DNA of 64,000 nt from an uncultured Aquimarina sp. Lineage in GTDB: Bacteria > Bacteroidota > Bacteroidia > Flavobacteriales > Flavobacteriaceae. Numbering within the stretch: the first letter of the stretch is position 1; each line of letters starts with the position of its first letter. The stretch covers positions 434,001-498,000 of the forward strand of contig NZ_CANMED010000002.1 in the NCBI RefSeq assembly GCF_947496855.1. Reading direction: 5' to 3'. Shown here one piece after another: positions 1 through 8,738 of this stretch. The notes below the pieces were generated by a model. That model did no database searches. It had not been told where the DNA came from and worked only from the letters and a program-made list of their open reading frames with translations. The translations under genes were made by a program, and so were the position numbers.

Positions 1-25
1 ATAGTATAACCCCATATCAGAACTA

Positions 26-1750
26 ATGCGCCCATACTTTTCTAAACTTTGCGATAAACTAAAAACTCCTAAACCCATTCAGCTTTTAAAAATAATATTG
101 ATTATAAAATTCTGTTTTTGTTTTGGACAACAAAATAAATTCCACACGCAAATAGATAGCTTATTAAAATTATCGAGAAAAGGTGCTAATTACAATATTA
201 AAGCTTTAAGCAAAGCTGATAGTTTATCCAAAAAACATAACTATGAACGAGGTACAATTACTGTGTACTACAACTATAGTGATCATTTTATGAGACTAAA
301 CAAATATGATAGTGCTGGTTACTATTTAGATAAGGCCTATTCAATAATTCAAAAAAAAAGAAACTATAAGAAATTAAAAAAAAATATACTTACTAATAGG
401 GCAACTATCAATGCTAAAAACGGCTTATACACAAAAGCTCTTTTTTTATACCGAAAAGCGTATAAAATAGCCATAAACAATAAAATGGAAGACACTTTAC
501 TTCTAAAGCTTAACATTTTTAATATGTTCAACGAATTAGGTAAAGAAAAAAAAACCATTGAAAGATTAACAAAATTAAAAAATAGATTTACCAATGATAC
601 CCTAAAAAATTGGTTAATTGTTTTTAACTATTTTGAAACTCTAGCCAATGCTTATGAAAGAAAAAAAGATCTAAAAAATGCATTAAAAATTTGGAAAAAA
701 AACACATCTGTAGCTAACGATCACAGAAACAAAAGATTAAAGGCATATTCTTTACTTAAGACATCTAACCTTTTTCTACTCTCGGATAGTTTACAGAAAG
801 CAGAAGTTATAATTAATAAATTCTCTGAAACAATTATTAGTCCCTTGGATAATGAAATACTTTCTCTTTTTTATGAAATCAAAGGGCAATTAAACTTTAA
901 ACTAAACAAATTACATATATCCAATAAATATTATGATAGTATTATAACAATTCCAAAAGTAAATATGAAAGTTCTTATGAAAGCTTACAAGTATAAATCT
1001 GAGAACTATCATCTTCTTAAGATGCATAAAGAAGCCAATATAGCTATCAAATCATATATTGAAATAACAGATAGCATAAGAAATATAACAGATAAGAATA
1101 TCTTGAACTATTATAATTCAGATTTACGATTTATAAGAGAGCGAAAAGAAAAAAACACTTTACGATTATGGAATCAAAAACAGAAATTTAGAATAATAAT
1201 CCTATCATTAATCTTATTATGTATCTGTTTAGGTTTTATCACGACTTTGATTTTAAAAAAATATAATAAAAGTAAAATCACTGTTAAAATACTTAAGGCG
1301 AACGAAAAAAAGAATTATGAAGATCAGCTCAAAAAAAGAGAAGAAGAACTAATAGCTACCGCTGCATCAATACAAGATCAAAACAAAAAAATTAAGTACG
1401 TAAAATCAAAGTTAAACGTCATAATAAATAAAAAAGATTATCATCAACTCACTGACATAAAAAAAGAACTAAACGATTTGCTAAATAGTTCCAATGGCAT
1501 CAATTTGATTTATGACAAGCTTGAATCAAGGTATCCAAATCTAGCTATTGTTCTTAAAGATAATTACCCTCAACTAACTGCAAATGATATAAAACACTGC
1601 TTGTTATTAAAATTAAATTTAAGTATTAAAGATTGTTCTCAACTCCTTAGTGTGTCAAGTCATGCTATTAAAATGGCAAGAAAAAGAATAAAGAAGAAAA
1701 TGAAACTTCCGGAAGAAACAAGATTAAAAGAATTCTTAGACACAATTTAA
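26..1750 (+). CDS. TPR-repeat membrane protein with C-terminal LuxR-like helix-turn-helix
   Basis: The protein has 574 residues. A hydrophobic signal-like segment lies near residues 20-35, followed by a helical TPR-type region to about residue 370, one transmembrane helix at about 389-411 (IIILSLILLCICLGF) and a charged coiled coil at about 415-470. The last 50 residues (LTANDIKHCLLLKLNLSIKDC...) resemble the DNA-binding end of LuxR/NarL-type regulators. Flavobacteria have many such proteins, with a periplasmic TPR sensor, a membrane helix and a cytoplasmic HTH, and they are usually annotated as TPR-containing transcriptional regulators. The target is unknown. The start is the first ATG in the frame; sequence before the window could not be checked. 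The AraC regulator downstream is on the same strand but 322 bp away, so co-transcription is not implied. Confidence 0.75.
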   Translation: MRPYFSKLCDKLKTPKPIQLLKIILIIKFCFCFGQQNKFHTQIDSLLKLSRKGANYNIKALSKADSLSKKHNYERGTITVYYNYSDHFMRLNKYDSAGYYLDKAYSIIQKKRNYKKLKKNILTNRATINAKNGLYTKALFLYRKAYKIAINNKMEDTLLLKLNIFNMFNELGKEKKTIERLTKLKNRFTNDTLKNWLIVFNYFETLANAYERKKDLKNALKIWKKNTSVANDHRNKRLKAYSLLKTSNLFLLSDSLQKAEVIINKFSETIISPLDNEILSLFYEIKGQLNFKLNKLHISNKYYDSIITIPKVNMKVLMKAYKYKSENYHLLKMHKEANIAIKSYIEITDSIRNITDKNILNYYNSDLRFIRERKEKNTLRLWNQKQKFRIIILSLILLCICLGFITTLILKKYNKSKITVKILKANEKKNYEDQLKKREEELIATAASIQDQNKKIKYVKSKLNVIINKKDYHQLTDIKKELNDLLNSSNGINLIYDKLESRYPNLAIVLKDNYPQLTANDIKHCLLLKLNLSIKDCSQLLSVSSHAIKMARKRIKKKMKLPEETRLKEFLDTI

Positions 1751-2072
1751 AATTGTTATAAACTAGAAAGGTTGTAAAACTTAATTTTAAAATTTTGAGA
1801 TATGACTCTAATGAAAATAATTCCGCATCAAGACTTTTAAGTATTAATCCAAAGTAAAAACTTAAAAATTAGTAATACATAAAAACCTATTTATTACCGT
1901 ATTGAAATACAATTAAATAAAATAATTAACAACGACAAAGTAAAACTTAATCAAATCATTTGTTAGAAGTTTATTAAAATTTTTAAGAAAAATTATGTAA
2001 TTATTATATTATTTTAAGACAATATATATATATATAATTATAAATTTAGCCAATCAAGAACCCCAAAGAATA
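1751..2072. other. AT-rich intergenic region without a gene
   Basis: I see no reading frame of note here. The region is extremely AT-rich and carries a short TA-dinucleotide run at about 2022-2036, shortly before the AraC-family start codon. It probably holds the promoter of that regulator, but no clear TAnnTTTG box was found. Confidence 0.4.
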
Positions 2073-2954
2073 ATGAAACTTACCTACAAAAAAGTTGAAC
2101 TAAAACCAGAAAAATCTTTTTCCGTCAAGAGAGCAAATATTCCCTGTATAGAAGAGGATTGGCATTTCCACAAAGAATTAGAATTAATATACTTTATAAA
2201 AAGTACCGGAACTCGTTATGTAGGAAATTCTGTTAACAGATTCAAACCCGGTGAATTATATCTGATAGGAAGTGATTTACCGCATTTATTTAGGAATGAC
2301 AGAGAATATTACAATAATGATGAGGTGGATGATAGAGCTGTTGACATCATTATTGTTAAGTTTAAACCTGATTTTTTAGGTGATCATTTTTTAAATCTCA
2401 CTGAAATGCAAGCTATTAAATTTCTTTTTCAAGAAGCTAATAAAGGTTTAAAATTTTCCAAAACATCAACAAAGAAAATTCGTGATATTTTAATACAACT
2501 AGTAGATTCTAAAGGAACATTGAGTATCTTAAAAATACTTGAAACACTACATTTACTATGCGCTAATAAAGATTATAAACAATTGTGTCCTAGATTGAAT
2601 AGCTTTTATTTTAAAAAAGACGAAAAAGAAAAAATGGCAAAAATTATCAATTACTTGAATGCTAATTTTGATAAGAAAATTGAGTTAGAAACCATAGCAT
2701 CCATTGCCAACATGACGCCTAATTCCTTTTGTAGATACTTCAAAAAACATACTCAAAAATCATTTTCGCAATTCTTAAATGAAATCCGTATAGGAAATGC
2801 TTGTAAATTACTTATAGAGGGAGAGTTACAGATTACCAATGTATGTTATCAATCTGGTTTTAATACAATTACAAATTTCAATCGCCAATTTAGATCATTC
2901 ATGGGAATTACGCCATCTGATTATCTTAAAAAATATGACCTTCAAAAAAAGTGA
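2073..2954 (+). CDS. AraC family transcriptional regulator
   Basis: The protein has 293 residues. The N-terminal part (about 1-130) looks like a cupin-type sensor domain, with the HFHKELELIYF and GELYLIGSDLPHLF stretches typical of AraC regulators of sugar or stress genes. The C-terminal 100 residues hold the double helix-turn-helix: MAKIINYLNANFDKKIELETIA..., then NSFCRYFKKHTQKSF and the closing FRSFMGITPSDYLKKY signature. It should bind DNA in response to a small ligand, which cannot be named from sequence. The next element is a dead LacI-family regulator on the opposite strand, so this may be what is left of a carbohydrate-use locus; that is inference. Confidence 0.85.
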   Translation: MKLTYKKVELKPEKSFSVKRANIPCIEEDWHFHKELELIYFIKSTGTRYVGNSVNRFKPGELYLIGSDLPHLFRNDREYYNNDEVDDRAVDIIIVKFKPDFLGDHFLNLTEMQAIKFLFQEANKGLKFSKTSTKKIRDILIQLVDSKGTLSILKILETLHLLCANKDYKQLCPRLNSFYFKKDEKEKMAKIINYLNANFDKKIELETIASIANMTPNSFCRYFKKHTQKSFSQFLNEIRIGNACKLLIEGELQITNVCYQSGFNTITNFNRQFRSFMGITPSDYLKKYDLQKK

Positions 2955-2977
2955 ATCACTATTTTAAAATAAATAGG

Positions 2978-3523
2978 TTATAGAAGTTTTTTTAAGGAAC
3001 TTTCTTCAATAAGAATGGTTTTAAGAACAGTAGTTGCATTATACTTTTCTTTTTCTACTTCACTAGTTTAATCTATCAAGAATCCTTTTGGTAGCTATAA
3101 AACCTAAAATTAGTTCCGTGTTGATCAACTGTGGTTAAGGTTAGATTACTGTTTTCTGCAAGAATTCCATCAGTAAAACCAATAACCGAAACATCCTCAA
3201 AAACTTTTCAATCTTAACCCTATATTAAATTGAGTATATAGATTGCAGAAAGCTCATATGCTGTAATAACAACATCAACACTCTCATTTACTAACATGTC
3301 AACACTTTTCACCTCTTTCTCATAAGGTTCTTACTATATACAAGTAAGAATATTACACCTTTGTTCTCCAATCTGTTTCTTATATCAATGAAAGCTTTTT
3401 AATCTTATTTTTAGTTTTATCACTTATTTCGGGATTGTTAGCTAATGCTTTTTAAGCTGTAGAAATCGAAAAAATAGACAACTCTGCAAGTTTTTTTAAT
3501 GTCATTAGTTTTGATTTACTCAT
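2978..3523 (-). pseudogene. Decayed LacI/GalR family transcriptional regulator
   Basis: Reading the minus strand from the ATG at 3523 gives an N-terminal LacI-type HTH (MTLKKLAELS...SISTA, stop, KALANNPEISDKTKNKIKK) with in-frame stops. After frame changes it continues with KEVKSVDMLVNESVDVVITAYE, then EDVSVIGFTDGILAENSNLT and LTTVDQHG, and finally a C-terminal tail ending in TVLKTILIEESSLKKLL and a stop at 2978. These are recognisable LacI landmarks in the correct order. Intact family members are about 1,020 bp, so roughly half of the gene, mainly in the ligand-binding core, is deleted. Several stops and at least two frameshifts make it non-functional. Confidence 0.8.
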
Positions 3524-3850
3524 ATCACATTACTTATAATTGTTCTAAGAAGAATTCAAAACTATTGACAATCTAATGTTTTCTAAATATTAATTTTGAG
3601 ATCTCATTATCTATTTTCTGTCAATACTCTGCAGTGAACTTAGACAAACCAAAAATTTACCCAAGAAATAATAAAAAGGAAAACAAGAGAAAGAACACTT
3701 GTCCTGTGCATTGACAACGAATGGATTAACTGGCATTCATTCCTATTGCGCTCCCCTTGCCAAATACAAAACTAGCAAAGCTACCGCTTTACAATTTTTG
3801 TTATTTTCCAAAAATTTGAAGCTTTAGGCTTCAATCTTTTTCAAATAACA
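3524..3850. other. Gene-free spacer with unexplained hairpin-rich segment
   Basis: No protein frame is convincing here. From about 3640 the base composition becomes noticeably less AT-rich than the flanks. Short inverted repeats are visible, such as AAAGC-TACC-GCTTT near 3777-3790. The segment ends with a TTGAAGC/GCTTCAA hairpin at 3816-3834. It could be a small RNA, a mobile-element remnant or an attachment-type sequence near the tRNA; the sequence alone does not decide. Confidence 0.3.
3816..3834 (+). terminator. Hairpin with following T-rich tract
   Basis: A 7-bp stem TTGAAGC/GCTTCAA with loop TTTAG is followed on the plus strand by TCTTTTT, which has the form of an intrinsic terminator. 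No plus-strand gene precedes it, so any transcript it ends would be non-coding and come from the spacer at about 3640-3815. Confidence 0.4.
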
Positions 3851-3877
3851 AAAACCTGCAATTTCATTGCAGGTTTT
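3851..3877 (-). terminator. Intrinsic terminator after tRNA-Arg
   Basis: A perfect 11-bp inverted repeat, AAAACCTGCAA/TTGCAGGTTTT, has a 5-nt loop and lies 10 bp past the tRNA 3' end. The stem ends in TTTT on either strand. It should end the yqeY-tRNA transcript. Confidence 0.75.
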
Positions 3878-3887
3878 GTGCTTGATG

Positions 3888-3961
3888 TGACCGTGAAGGG
3901 ATTCAAACCCCCAACCCTCAGAGCCGAAATCTGATGCGCTATTCAGTTGCGCCACACGGCC
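3888..3961 (-). tRNA. tRNA-Arg (anticodon TCG)
   Basis: The cloverleaf folds as follows: acceptor GGCCGTG/CACGGTC (one G-T pair), D-stem GCGC/GCGC, anticodon stem TCAGA/TCTGA with loop TTTCGGC (anticodon TCG, reading CGA), variable loop GGGTT, and T-stem GGGGG/CCCTT with loop TTTGAAT. The discriminator is A and no CCA is encoded. The D-loop has G18-A19 instead of G18-G19 and the T-loop has T56 instead of C56, so the conserved 19-56 tertiary pair appears as A-U. The gene starts 10 bp after the yqeY stop codon, with no room for its own promoter outside the yqeY frame. Confidence 0.93.
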
Positions 3962-3971
3962 TATTAAATTT

Positions 3972-4421
3972 TTAAGATAATTTATCTTTTACAATAGTAG
4001 AAATCGTTTTTCCATCTGCTTTACCTGCTAATTGTCCAGAAGCCATTCCCATTACCTTACCCATATCTTTCATACCTGATGCTCCAGTCTTCGTAATGAT
4101 ATCAACAACTACCGCTTCTATCTCCGCTTCACTCATTTGCTCTGGTAAAAATTGCTCGATTACCTTTGCTTGATCCAATTCTGGTTGTGCTAAATCTTCT
4201 CTACCTTGTTCTGCAAAAATTGCTGCACTATCTTTACGTTGTTTCACTTGCTTCTGCAATAACTTTAGCTCTTGATCCTCTGTCAACTCTTCTTTAGCTC
4301 CACTTTCTGTTTGAGCTAATAAAATGGCAGATTTAATAGCACGCAATGATGTTAAAGCATTAGTATCCTTAGCTTTCATTGCTTCTTTCATAGCAGTCAT
4401 TACTTTTGCTTGTAAACTCAT
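3972..4421 (-). CDS. yqeY: GatB/YqeY domain-containing protein
   Basis: The protein has 149 residues, the normal length for stand-alone YqeY proteins. It starts MSLQAKVMTAMKEAMKAKD and carries the family stretches LTSLRAIKSAIL, VIEQFLPEQMSEAEIE and GMKDMGKVMGMASGQLAGKADG. YqeY resembles the tail domain of the GatB subunit of the tRNA-dependent amidotransferase; its precise role is not settled, and tRNA binding is the usual suggestion. It stands between a strong terminator that ends the division cluster (4463-4495) and tRNA-Arg, with which it seems to share a transcript. A TATCTTCG sequence at 4450-4457 is one base off the TAnnTTTG promoter box and would give a short leader. Confidence 0.9.
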   Translation of the reverse strand: MSLQAKVMTAMKEAMKAKDTNALTSLRAIKSAILLAQTESGAKEELTEDQELKLLQKQVKQRKDSAAIFAEQGREDLAQPELDQAKVIEQFLPEQMSEAEIEAVVVDIITKTGASGMKDMGKVMGMASGQLAGKADGKTISTIVKDKLS

Positions 4422-4462
4422 AGATAATCAGTTTTAATCTTTTGGATTGCGAAGATAAAAAA

Positions 4463-4495
4463 TAAACCGATAATCCATTTTAGATTATCGGTTTA
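4463..4495 (-). terminator. Intrinsic terminator of the division cluster
   Basis: A perfect 13-bp stem, TAAACCGATAATC/GATTATCGGTTTA, has a 7-nt loop and is followed on the minus strand by TTTTTTATC. It lies after ftsZ and before yqeY, so it closes the long mraZ-to-ftsZ transcription unit. Confidence 0.85.
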
Positions 4496-4521
4496 GTTTA
4501 TTTATTATTACTAAATTTTGG

Positions 4522-4541
4522 ATTCCAGTCTAAACTGGAAT
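4522..4541. repeat. Short palindromic hairpin ATTCCAGT-CTAA-ACTGGAAT
   Basis: An 8-bp perfect stem with a 4-nt loop sits between the ftsZ stop and the main terminator. It has no T-tract. Its form is like small interspersed palindromes, but no second copy was noticed in the window. Confidence 0.5.
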
Positions 4542-4580
4542 GACAAATATTACATCTTTTCAAACAATACTTACGAATTC

Positions 4581-6584
4581 TTAATCTACATTATCGTGTA
4601 GAAAAGAATTATTTTTTCGTAATTGAATATCGTCATTACTATCTGTTCCTAATGAAGTTCTAGACAACTCAGACGATCCAGGTTTAGAATCAACATCTAA
4701 CCCCGCACGCTTATACGCAGGTTCTTTCTCGATATCATCAATATTAGATGCATTATTTCTGAATTTATAATTAAACTCCTTCATTTTAGCTCTGCGTTCA
4801 GCAGCTCTAGCTTTTAGCGTTTCAGAAATCGGTTGATCTATTGGATCTGCACTTTCAGAAGGTTCTTGTTCTGGAGCTGGAGCTGGAGCAATAGTTTTCT
4901 TTTCGAAAACTACTTCTTTATCTTCCTCCATCACCTCTGCCTCTGGTTTCGCTTCTGTTAACCGTTTTTCCTCTTCCATATATTCCTCAAGACTATACTT
5001 GCGTACTCCTCCAGATGTGTTTTCGTTAACAGGAACAACTTCTATAGGTTCATTTACCTCTACTTCTAAAATATCATCTGTGAGGTCAAAAACTATTGGC
5101 TTTTCCTCTTCTTCTTGATTTAAGATAGTAGGTGTAGTCTCTTCAATGAGATTTTGTTCATTTCTATCCTCATTTCCACTTGCAGGCATATCAAATGCCA
5201 AGGTAAACTGATCTTCTTTTTCTTTTTCAGCTTTTGCAGCTAATTCATTAGCATCGTTAACTTCTATCTGGTTGATAATTTCCTGAGCATTAATGATAAC
5301 AAAATCATTATCTGTAGAAAAAGGACTTACCACTTCATGATCTACAACATCCAAATTCTTAAGGAATTCGGTAGTAGGTAATAACAAAGATTCTTTAATA
5401 TTTTCTTCCTCTTCTTCCTCAACTAATTCATGTTTGATAATCGGCTCTTCTTTCACCTCCTCCTTCAAAGGGACAGGAGCTATTACCGGAATCGTTCTAG
5501 ATGTTGACTTAGGAGTCAAATCCTGAGTTGTCGCACGTTGCTCCTCTTCTAAGGTATGAATGATTCTTTTTGTTTCAGTATTTACAATTTCATCTTGTTG
5601 TTCTACATCAAATCCTGTAGCTATAACTGTTACAGAAATGGCATCTTCTAGTGACTCATCTTCTCCTACTCCCATAATGATATTGGCTCCATGACCAGCT
5701 TCTTGCTGAATATGATCATTGATTTCACCGATCTCATCAATAGTAATCTCTTCTTTTCCAGAAACGATTAATAATAGTACATTTTTAGCTCCCGTAATTT
5801 TATTGTCATTAAGCAATGGTGAGTCTAATGCTTTTACAATAGCATCATGAGCTCGTTTGGCACCAGAGGCATTAGCAGACCCCATTATAGCCGTACCACT
5901 ATTACTAAGTACAGTTTTTGCATCACGTAAATCAATATTCTGTGTATAGTGATGCGTTATTACTTCGGCAATTCCTCTAGATGCTGTAGCAAGTACTTCA
6001 TCTGCTTTAGAGAAACCGGCTTTAAAACCTAAATTACCATATACTTCTCGAAGCTTGTTATTATTGATAACTACTAAGGAATCCACCTGAGTTCGAAGTT
6101 TCTCTACTCCTAACTGTGCTTGTTCATTACGCATTTTCCCTTCGAACTGAAACGGTATCGTAACAATACCTACCGTAAGAATATCTAATTCTCTTGCCAT
6201 TTTAGCAATGATAGGTGCTGCCCCTGTACCAGTTCCTCCGCCCATACCAGCCGTGATAAATATCATCTTGGTATTGGTGTCTAACATTCGTTTAATCTCT
6301 TCGTAGCTTTCTACGGCAGACTGCTCACCCACTTCTGGGTTAGCACCAGCTCCTAATCCTTCTGTAAGAGACACTCCCAACTGTATCTTATTCGGAATAG
6401 AACTATTTTCCAATGCTTGTGCATCTGTATTACAAATAACGAAATCAACTCCTTTGATTCCTTGCTGGAACATATGATTAATGGCATTGCTACCACCTCC
6501 TCCAACTCCAATAACTTTAATTACATTTGATTGATTTTTGGGCAAATCAAAAGAAATGTTTTCGAACTCCTCTTTGTCACTCAT
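4581..6584 (-). CDS. ftsZ: Cell division protein FtsZ
   Basis: This is the tubulin-like GTPase that polymerises into the division ring. The nucleotide motif GGGTGTG is at residues 115-121 and the start region VIKVIGVGGGGSNAI at 21-35. The T7-loop region reads GFSKADEVLATA at about 208-219. At 667 residues it is far longer than the roughly 380 of E. coli FtsZ. The excess is an acidic linker rich in Glu and Pro from about residue 345 to 610, then a positively charged stretch (ARAAERRAKMKEFNYKF) and the terminal peptide NNSFLHDNVD. Long linkers of this kind are usual in Flavobacteriia. It is the last gene of the division cluster, 80 bp after ftsA, and is followed by a strong terminator. Confidence 0.98.
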   Translation of the reverse strand: MSDKEEFENISFDLPKNQSNVIKVIGVGGGGSNAINHMFQQGIKGVDFVICNTDAQALENSSIPNKIQLGVSLTEGLGAGANPEVGEQSAVESYEEIKRMLDTNTKMIFITAGMGGGTGTGAAPIIAKMARELDILTVGIVTIPFQFEGKMRNEQAQLGVEKLRTQVDSLVVINNNKLREVYGNLGFKAGFSKADEVLATASRGIAEVITHHYTQNIDLRDAKTVLSNSGTAIMGSANASGAKRAHDAIVKALDSPLLNDNKITGAKNVLLLIVSGKEEITIDEIGEINDHIQQEAGHGANIIMGVGEDESLEDAISVTVIATGFDVEQQDEIVNTETKRIIHTLEEEQRATTQDLTPKSTSRTIPVIAPVPLKEEVKEEPIIKHELVEEEEEENIKESLLLPTTEFLKNLDVVDHEVVSPFSTDNDFVIINAQEIINQIEVNDANELAAKAEKEKEDQFTLAFDMPASGNEDRNEQNLIEETTPTILNQEEEEKPIVFDLTDDILEVEVNEPIEVVPVNENTSGGVRKYSLEEYMEEEKRLTEAKPEAEVMEEDKEVVFEKKTIAPAPAPEQEPSESADPIDQPISETLKARAAERRAKMKEFNYKFRNNASNIDDIEKEPAYKRAGLDVDSKPGSSELSRTSLGTDSNDDIQLRKNNSFLHDNVD

Positions 6585-6664
6585 AATTGCTAATTTTCTT
6601 GTTCTCTTACTTTTGTTTTTTTAATATCTTCTTATGTTCAAAACTGAACTATATAATTTTCCAA

Positions 6665-8014
6665 CTACTCTGCATTATCCAAAAACTCCTTGAACTTCTC
6701 TGTCCACTTCTCTAGGATGTTTTTTCTGGGTCTATGATCCACTACTGGTTTTTCTTCTTCGATACCTTCTCCAGCGATTGTTGTTGTTTCTTCTTTTATT
6801 TCTTCTTCTACTATAACTTCTTTTATCGCCGCTTTTTTCTGTTTGCTAATATGCACAAGACTATCCATAACTAATCCAACCGCTGTTGCATACATTGGAC
6901 TTGTCGTTTCCGGGTCACTATTGCCTGCCAGATGCTCGTTAGGATATCCAATACGCGTATCCATACCTGTAATATACTCTACCAACTGTTTTAAGTGTTT
7001 TAGTTGAGATCCTCCACCAGTCAAAACAATCCCAGCAATTAATTTTTTCTTAGGAGATTCGTGACCATAATTTTTGATTTCTAAAAAAACTTGTTCTATA
7101 ATTTCCACAACCCGTGCATGAATAATCTTAGATAAATTTTTTAGTGTAATCTCTTTTGGTTCTCTTCCTCTTAACCCTGGAATAGAAACAATTTCATTGT
7201 CTTTATTTTCTCCTGGCCATGCAGATCCAAATTTGATTTTAAGCAATTCCGCTTGTTTCTCTATAATGGAACAACCTTCTTTAATATCTTCAGTAATTAC
7301 GTTTCCTCCAAAAGGGATCACAGCTGTATGACGAATAATTCCATCTTTAAAAATAGCTAGATCCGTAGTACCACCACCTATATCAATTAATGCGACACCG
7401 GCTTCTTTTTCTTCCTGGCTCAATACCGCATTAGCAGAAGCTAAAGGCTCTAAGGTTACATCAGATAATTCCAATCCAGAACTTTTTACGCATCGGCCTA
7501 TATTACGAATAGAGGTTACTTGACCTACTACCACATGGAAATTAGCTTCAAGTCGTCCACCATACATCCCAACAGGTTCTTTGATTTCTGCTTGACCATC
7601 TACTTTATATTCTTGCGGTAATACGTGTAATATCTCTTCTCCTGGCAACATAACTAATTTATGCACTTGATTACATAAAGCATCAATATCGTCTTCATCG
7701 ATAACTGCATCTGCATTAGGACGTGTGATATAATCACTATGTTGTAAACTTCTTATATGCTGACCAGCTATACCCACTGTTACTTCAGTTATTTTCATTC
7801 CAGAAACACTCTCTGCCTCTTGCACAGCTTGTTGTATTGATTGTATAGTTTGGGTAATATTATTTACGACACCACGATGCACACCAAGGCTTTTGGATTT
7901 ACCCACACCTAAAACCTCCATCTTCCCGTACTCATTATATCTACCTACCATAGCAACAATCTTTGTTGTTCCTATGTCTAATCCTACCGCTATTTCATTC
8001 TCTTCTCTTCCCAT
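6665..8014 (-). CDS. ftsA: Cell division protein FtsA
   Basis: This actin-fold ATPase tethers FtsZ to the membrane. The phosphate-1 motif is near the start (AVGLDIGTTKIVAMVG, about residues 9-24). The SHS2 (1C) region follows, and the second phosphate loop is GVALIDIGGGTTDLAIF at about 206-222. The adenosine motif is IVLTGGGSQLKHL at about 328-340. The protein has 449 residues; an acidic segment (KEVIVEEEIKEE) precedes a C-terminal amphipathic stretch (ILEKWTEKFKEFLDNAE) that fits the membrane-targeting helix of the family. It lies 7 bp after ftsQ and just before ftsZ. Confidence 0.97.
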   Translation of the reverse strand: MGREENEIAVGLDIGTTKIVAMVGRYNEYGKMEVLGVGKSKSLGVHRGVVNNITQTIQSIQQAVQEAESVSGMKITEVTVGIAGQHIRSLQHSDYITRPNADAVIDEDDIDALCNQVHKLVMLPGEEILHVLPQEYKVDGQAEIKEPVGMYGGRLEANFHVVVGQVTSIRNIGRCVKSSGLELSDVTLEPLASANAVLSQEEKEAGVALIDIGGGTTDLAIFKDGIIRHTAVIPFGGNVITEDIKEGCSIIEKQAELLKIKFGSAWPGENKDNEIVSIPGLRGREPKEITLKNLSKIIHARVVEIIEQVFLEIKNYGHESPKKKLIAGIVLTGGGSQLKHLKQLVEYITGMDTRIGYPNEHLAGNSDPETTSPMYATAVGLVMDSLVHISKQKKAAIKEVIVEEEIKEETTTIAGEGIEEEKPVVDHRPRKNILEKWTEKFKEFLDNAE

Positions 8015-8021
8015 ATTGGTA

Positions 8022-8738
8022 TTATTTTATTGTGCACACCACTTGGTTACTAAACTGCAAACTGACTTTTTTATATTTATCTAGGCTATGATCCTTTAAA
8101 GCTTTTTGATAAAAAGCCTTAAAATTTCTAACCTTACTATCCAATTGTTCTACTTTACCAAAAATTACCTCAAAAGCATACACTCTTAATCCTAACTCAT
8201 AATCTCCACTTTGGTTTTTATAAACACTTATCACATGTTTTTTTAAAAACTCGTCTTGTTGAATTTTTCTTAACAATGGAAAAATTTCCAAAACTTCTCG
8301 TTCCGAAACATTACTTACCAAAGGAACATGAGCCGAATAATTATCTGATAATGGCATCGTATTACCCGTAACATCAACATAAAAAGGAACAACTGCATTC
8401 ACCCTAGCGATTGGGGTACGCTGCTTGATTCTTGCCTTAAGTTGTCCGTTTACAGTAAGATACACATCTGAATCTTCAATCATTTTGTGCGCATCCAATC
8501 CCTTCTCTACGATATTCAAAACTAAAATTTCTTTGCCTACGTCCGTCACTCCTACCTGATTTTGTATTAACAATTTATTAACCGTCAATTCATTTACGTA
8601 AGGATTCTGTTCTTCGACAAATTCTATTTCTACTTCTTTGATCTTTCTGTTATCATTTCGACTACCTGTAAATGCAAAAAGAAATGCTATCAAAGCAACA
8701 AGGCCTGCAAATTTCGCATATATCAAAATGTTCTTCAT
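8022..8738 (-). CDS. ftsQ: Cell division protein FtsQ/DivIB
   Basis: This 238-residue bitopic protein has one membrane helix near the N-terminus (ILIYAKFAGLVALIAFLFAF, residues 4-23). It continues with a POTRA-like periplasmic part (EIEFVEEQNPYVNELTVNKLL, then LDAHKMIEDSDVYLTVNGQLKARIKQRTPIARV). FtsQ links early and late divisome proteins together with FtsL. Sequence conservation is weak, and the assignment also rests on the position between murC and ftsA. It overlaps murC by 4 bp. Confidence 0.92.
   Translation of the reverse strand: MKNILIYAKFAGLVALIAFLFAFTGSRNDNRKIKEVEIEFVEEQNPYVNELTVNKLLIQNQVGVTDVGKEILVLNIVEKGLDAHKMIEDSDVYLTVNGQLKARIKQRTPIARVNAVVPFYVDVTGNTMPLSDNYSAHVPLVSNVSEREVLEIFPLLRKIQQDEFLKKHVISVYKNQSGDYELGLRVYAFEVIFGKVEQLDSKVRNFKAFYQKALKDHSLDKYKKVSLQFSNQVVCTIK

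Noticed and set aside
2016..2040. TA-dinucleotide run as a phase-variation tract
   Set aside because: It is short and lies in very AT-rich DNA. No evidence ties its length to promoter spacing.
3640..3850. Integron attC site or phage attachment core beside tRNA-Arg
   Set aside because: No paired R/L core boxes, no integrase gene and no repeat of the tRNA 3' end were found in the window.
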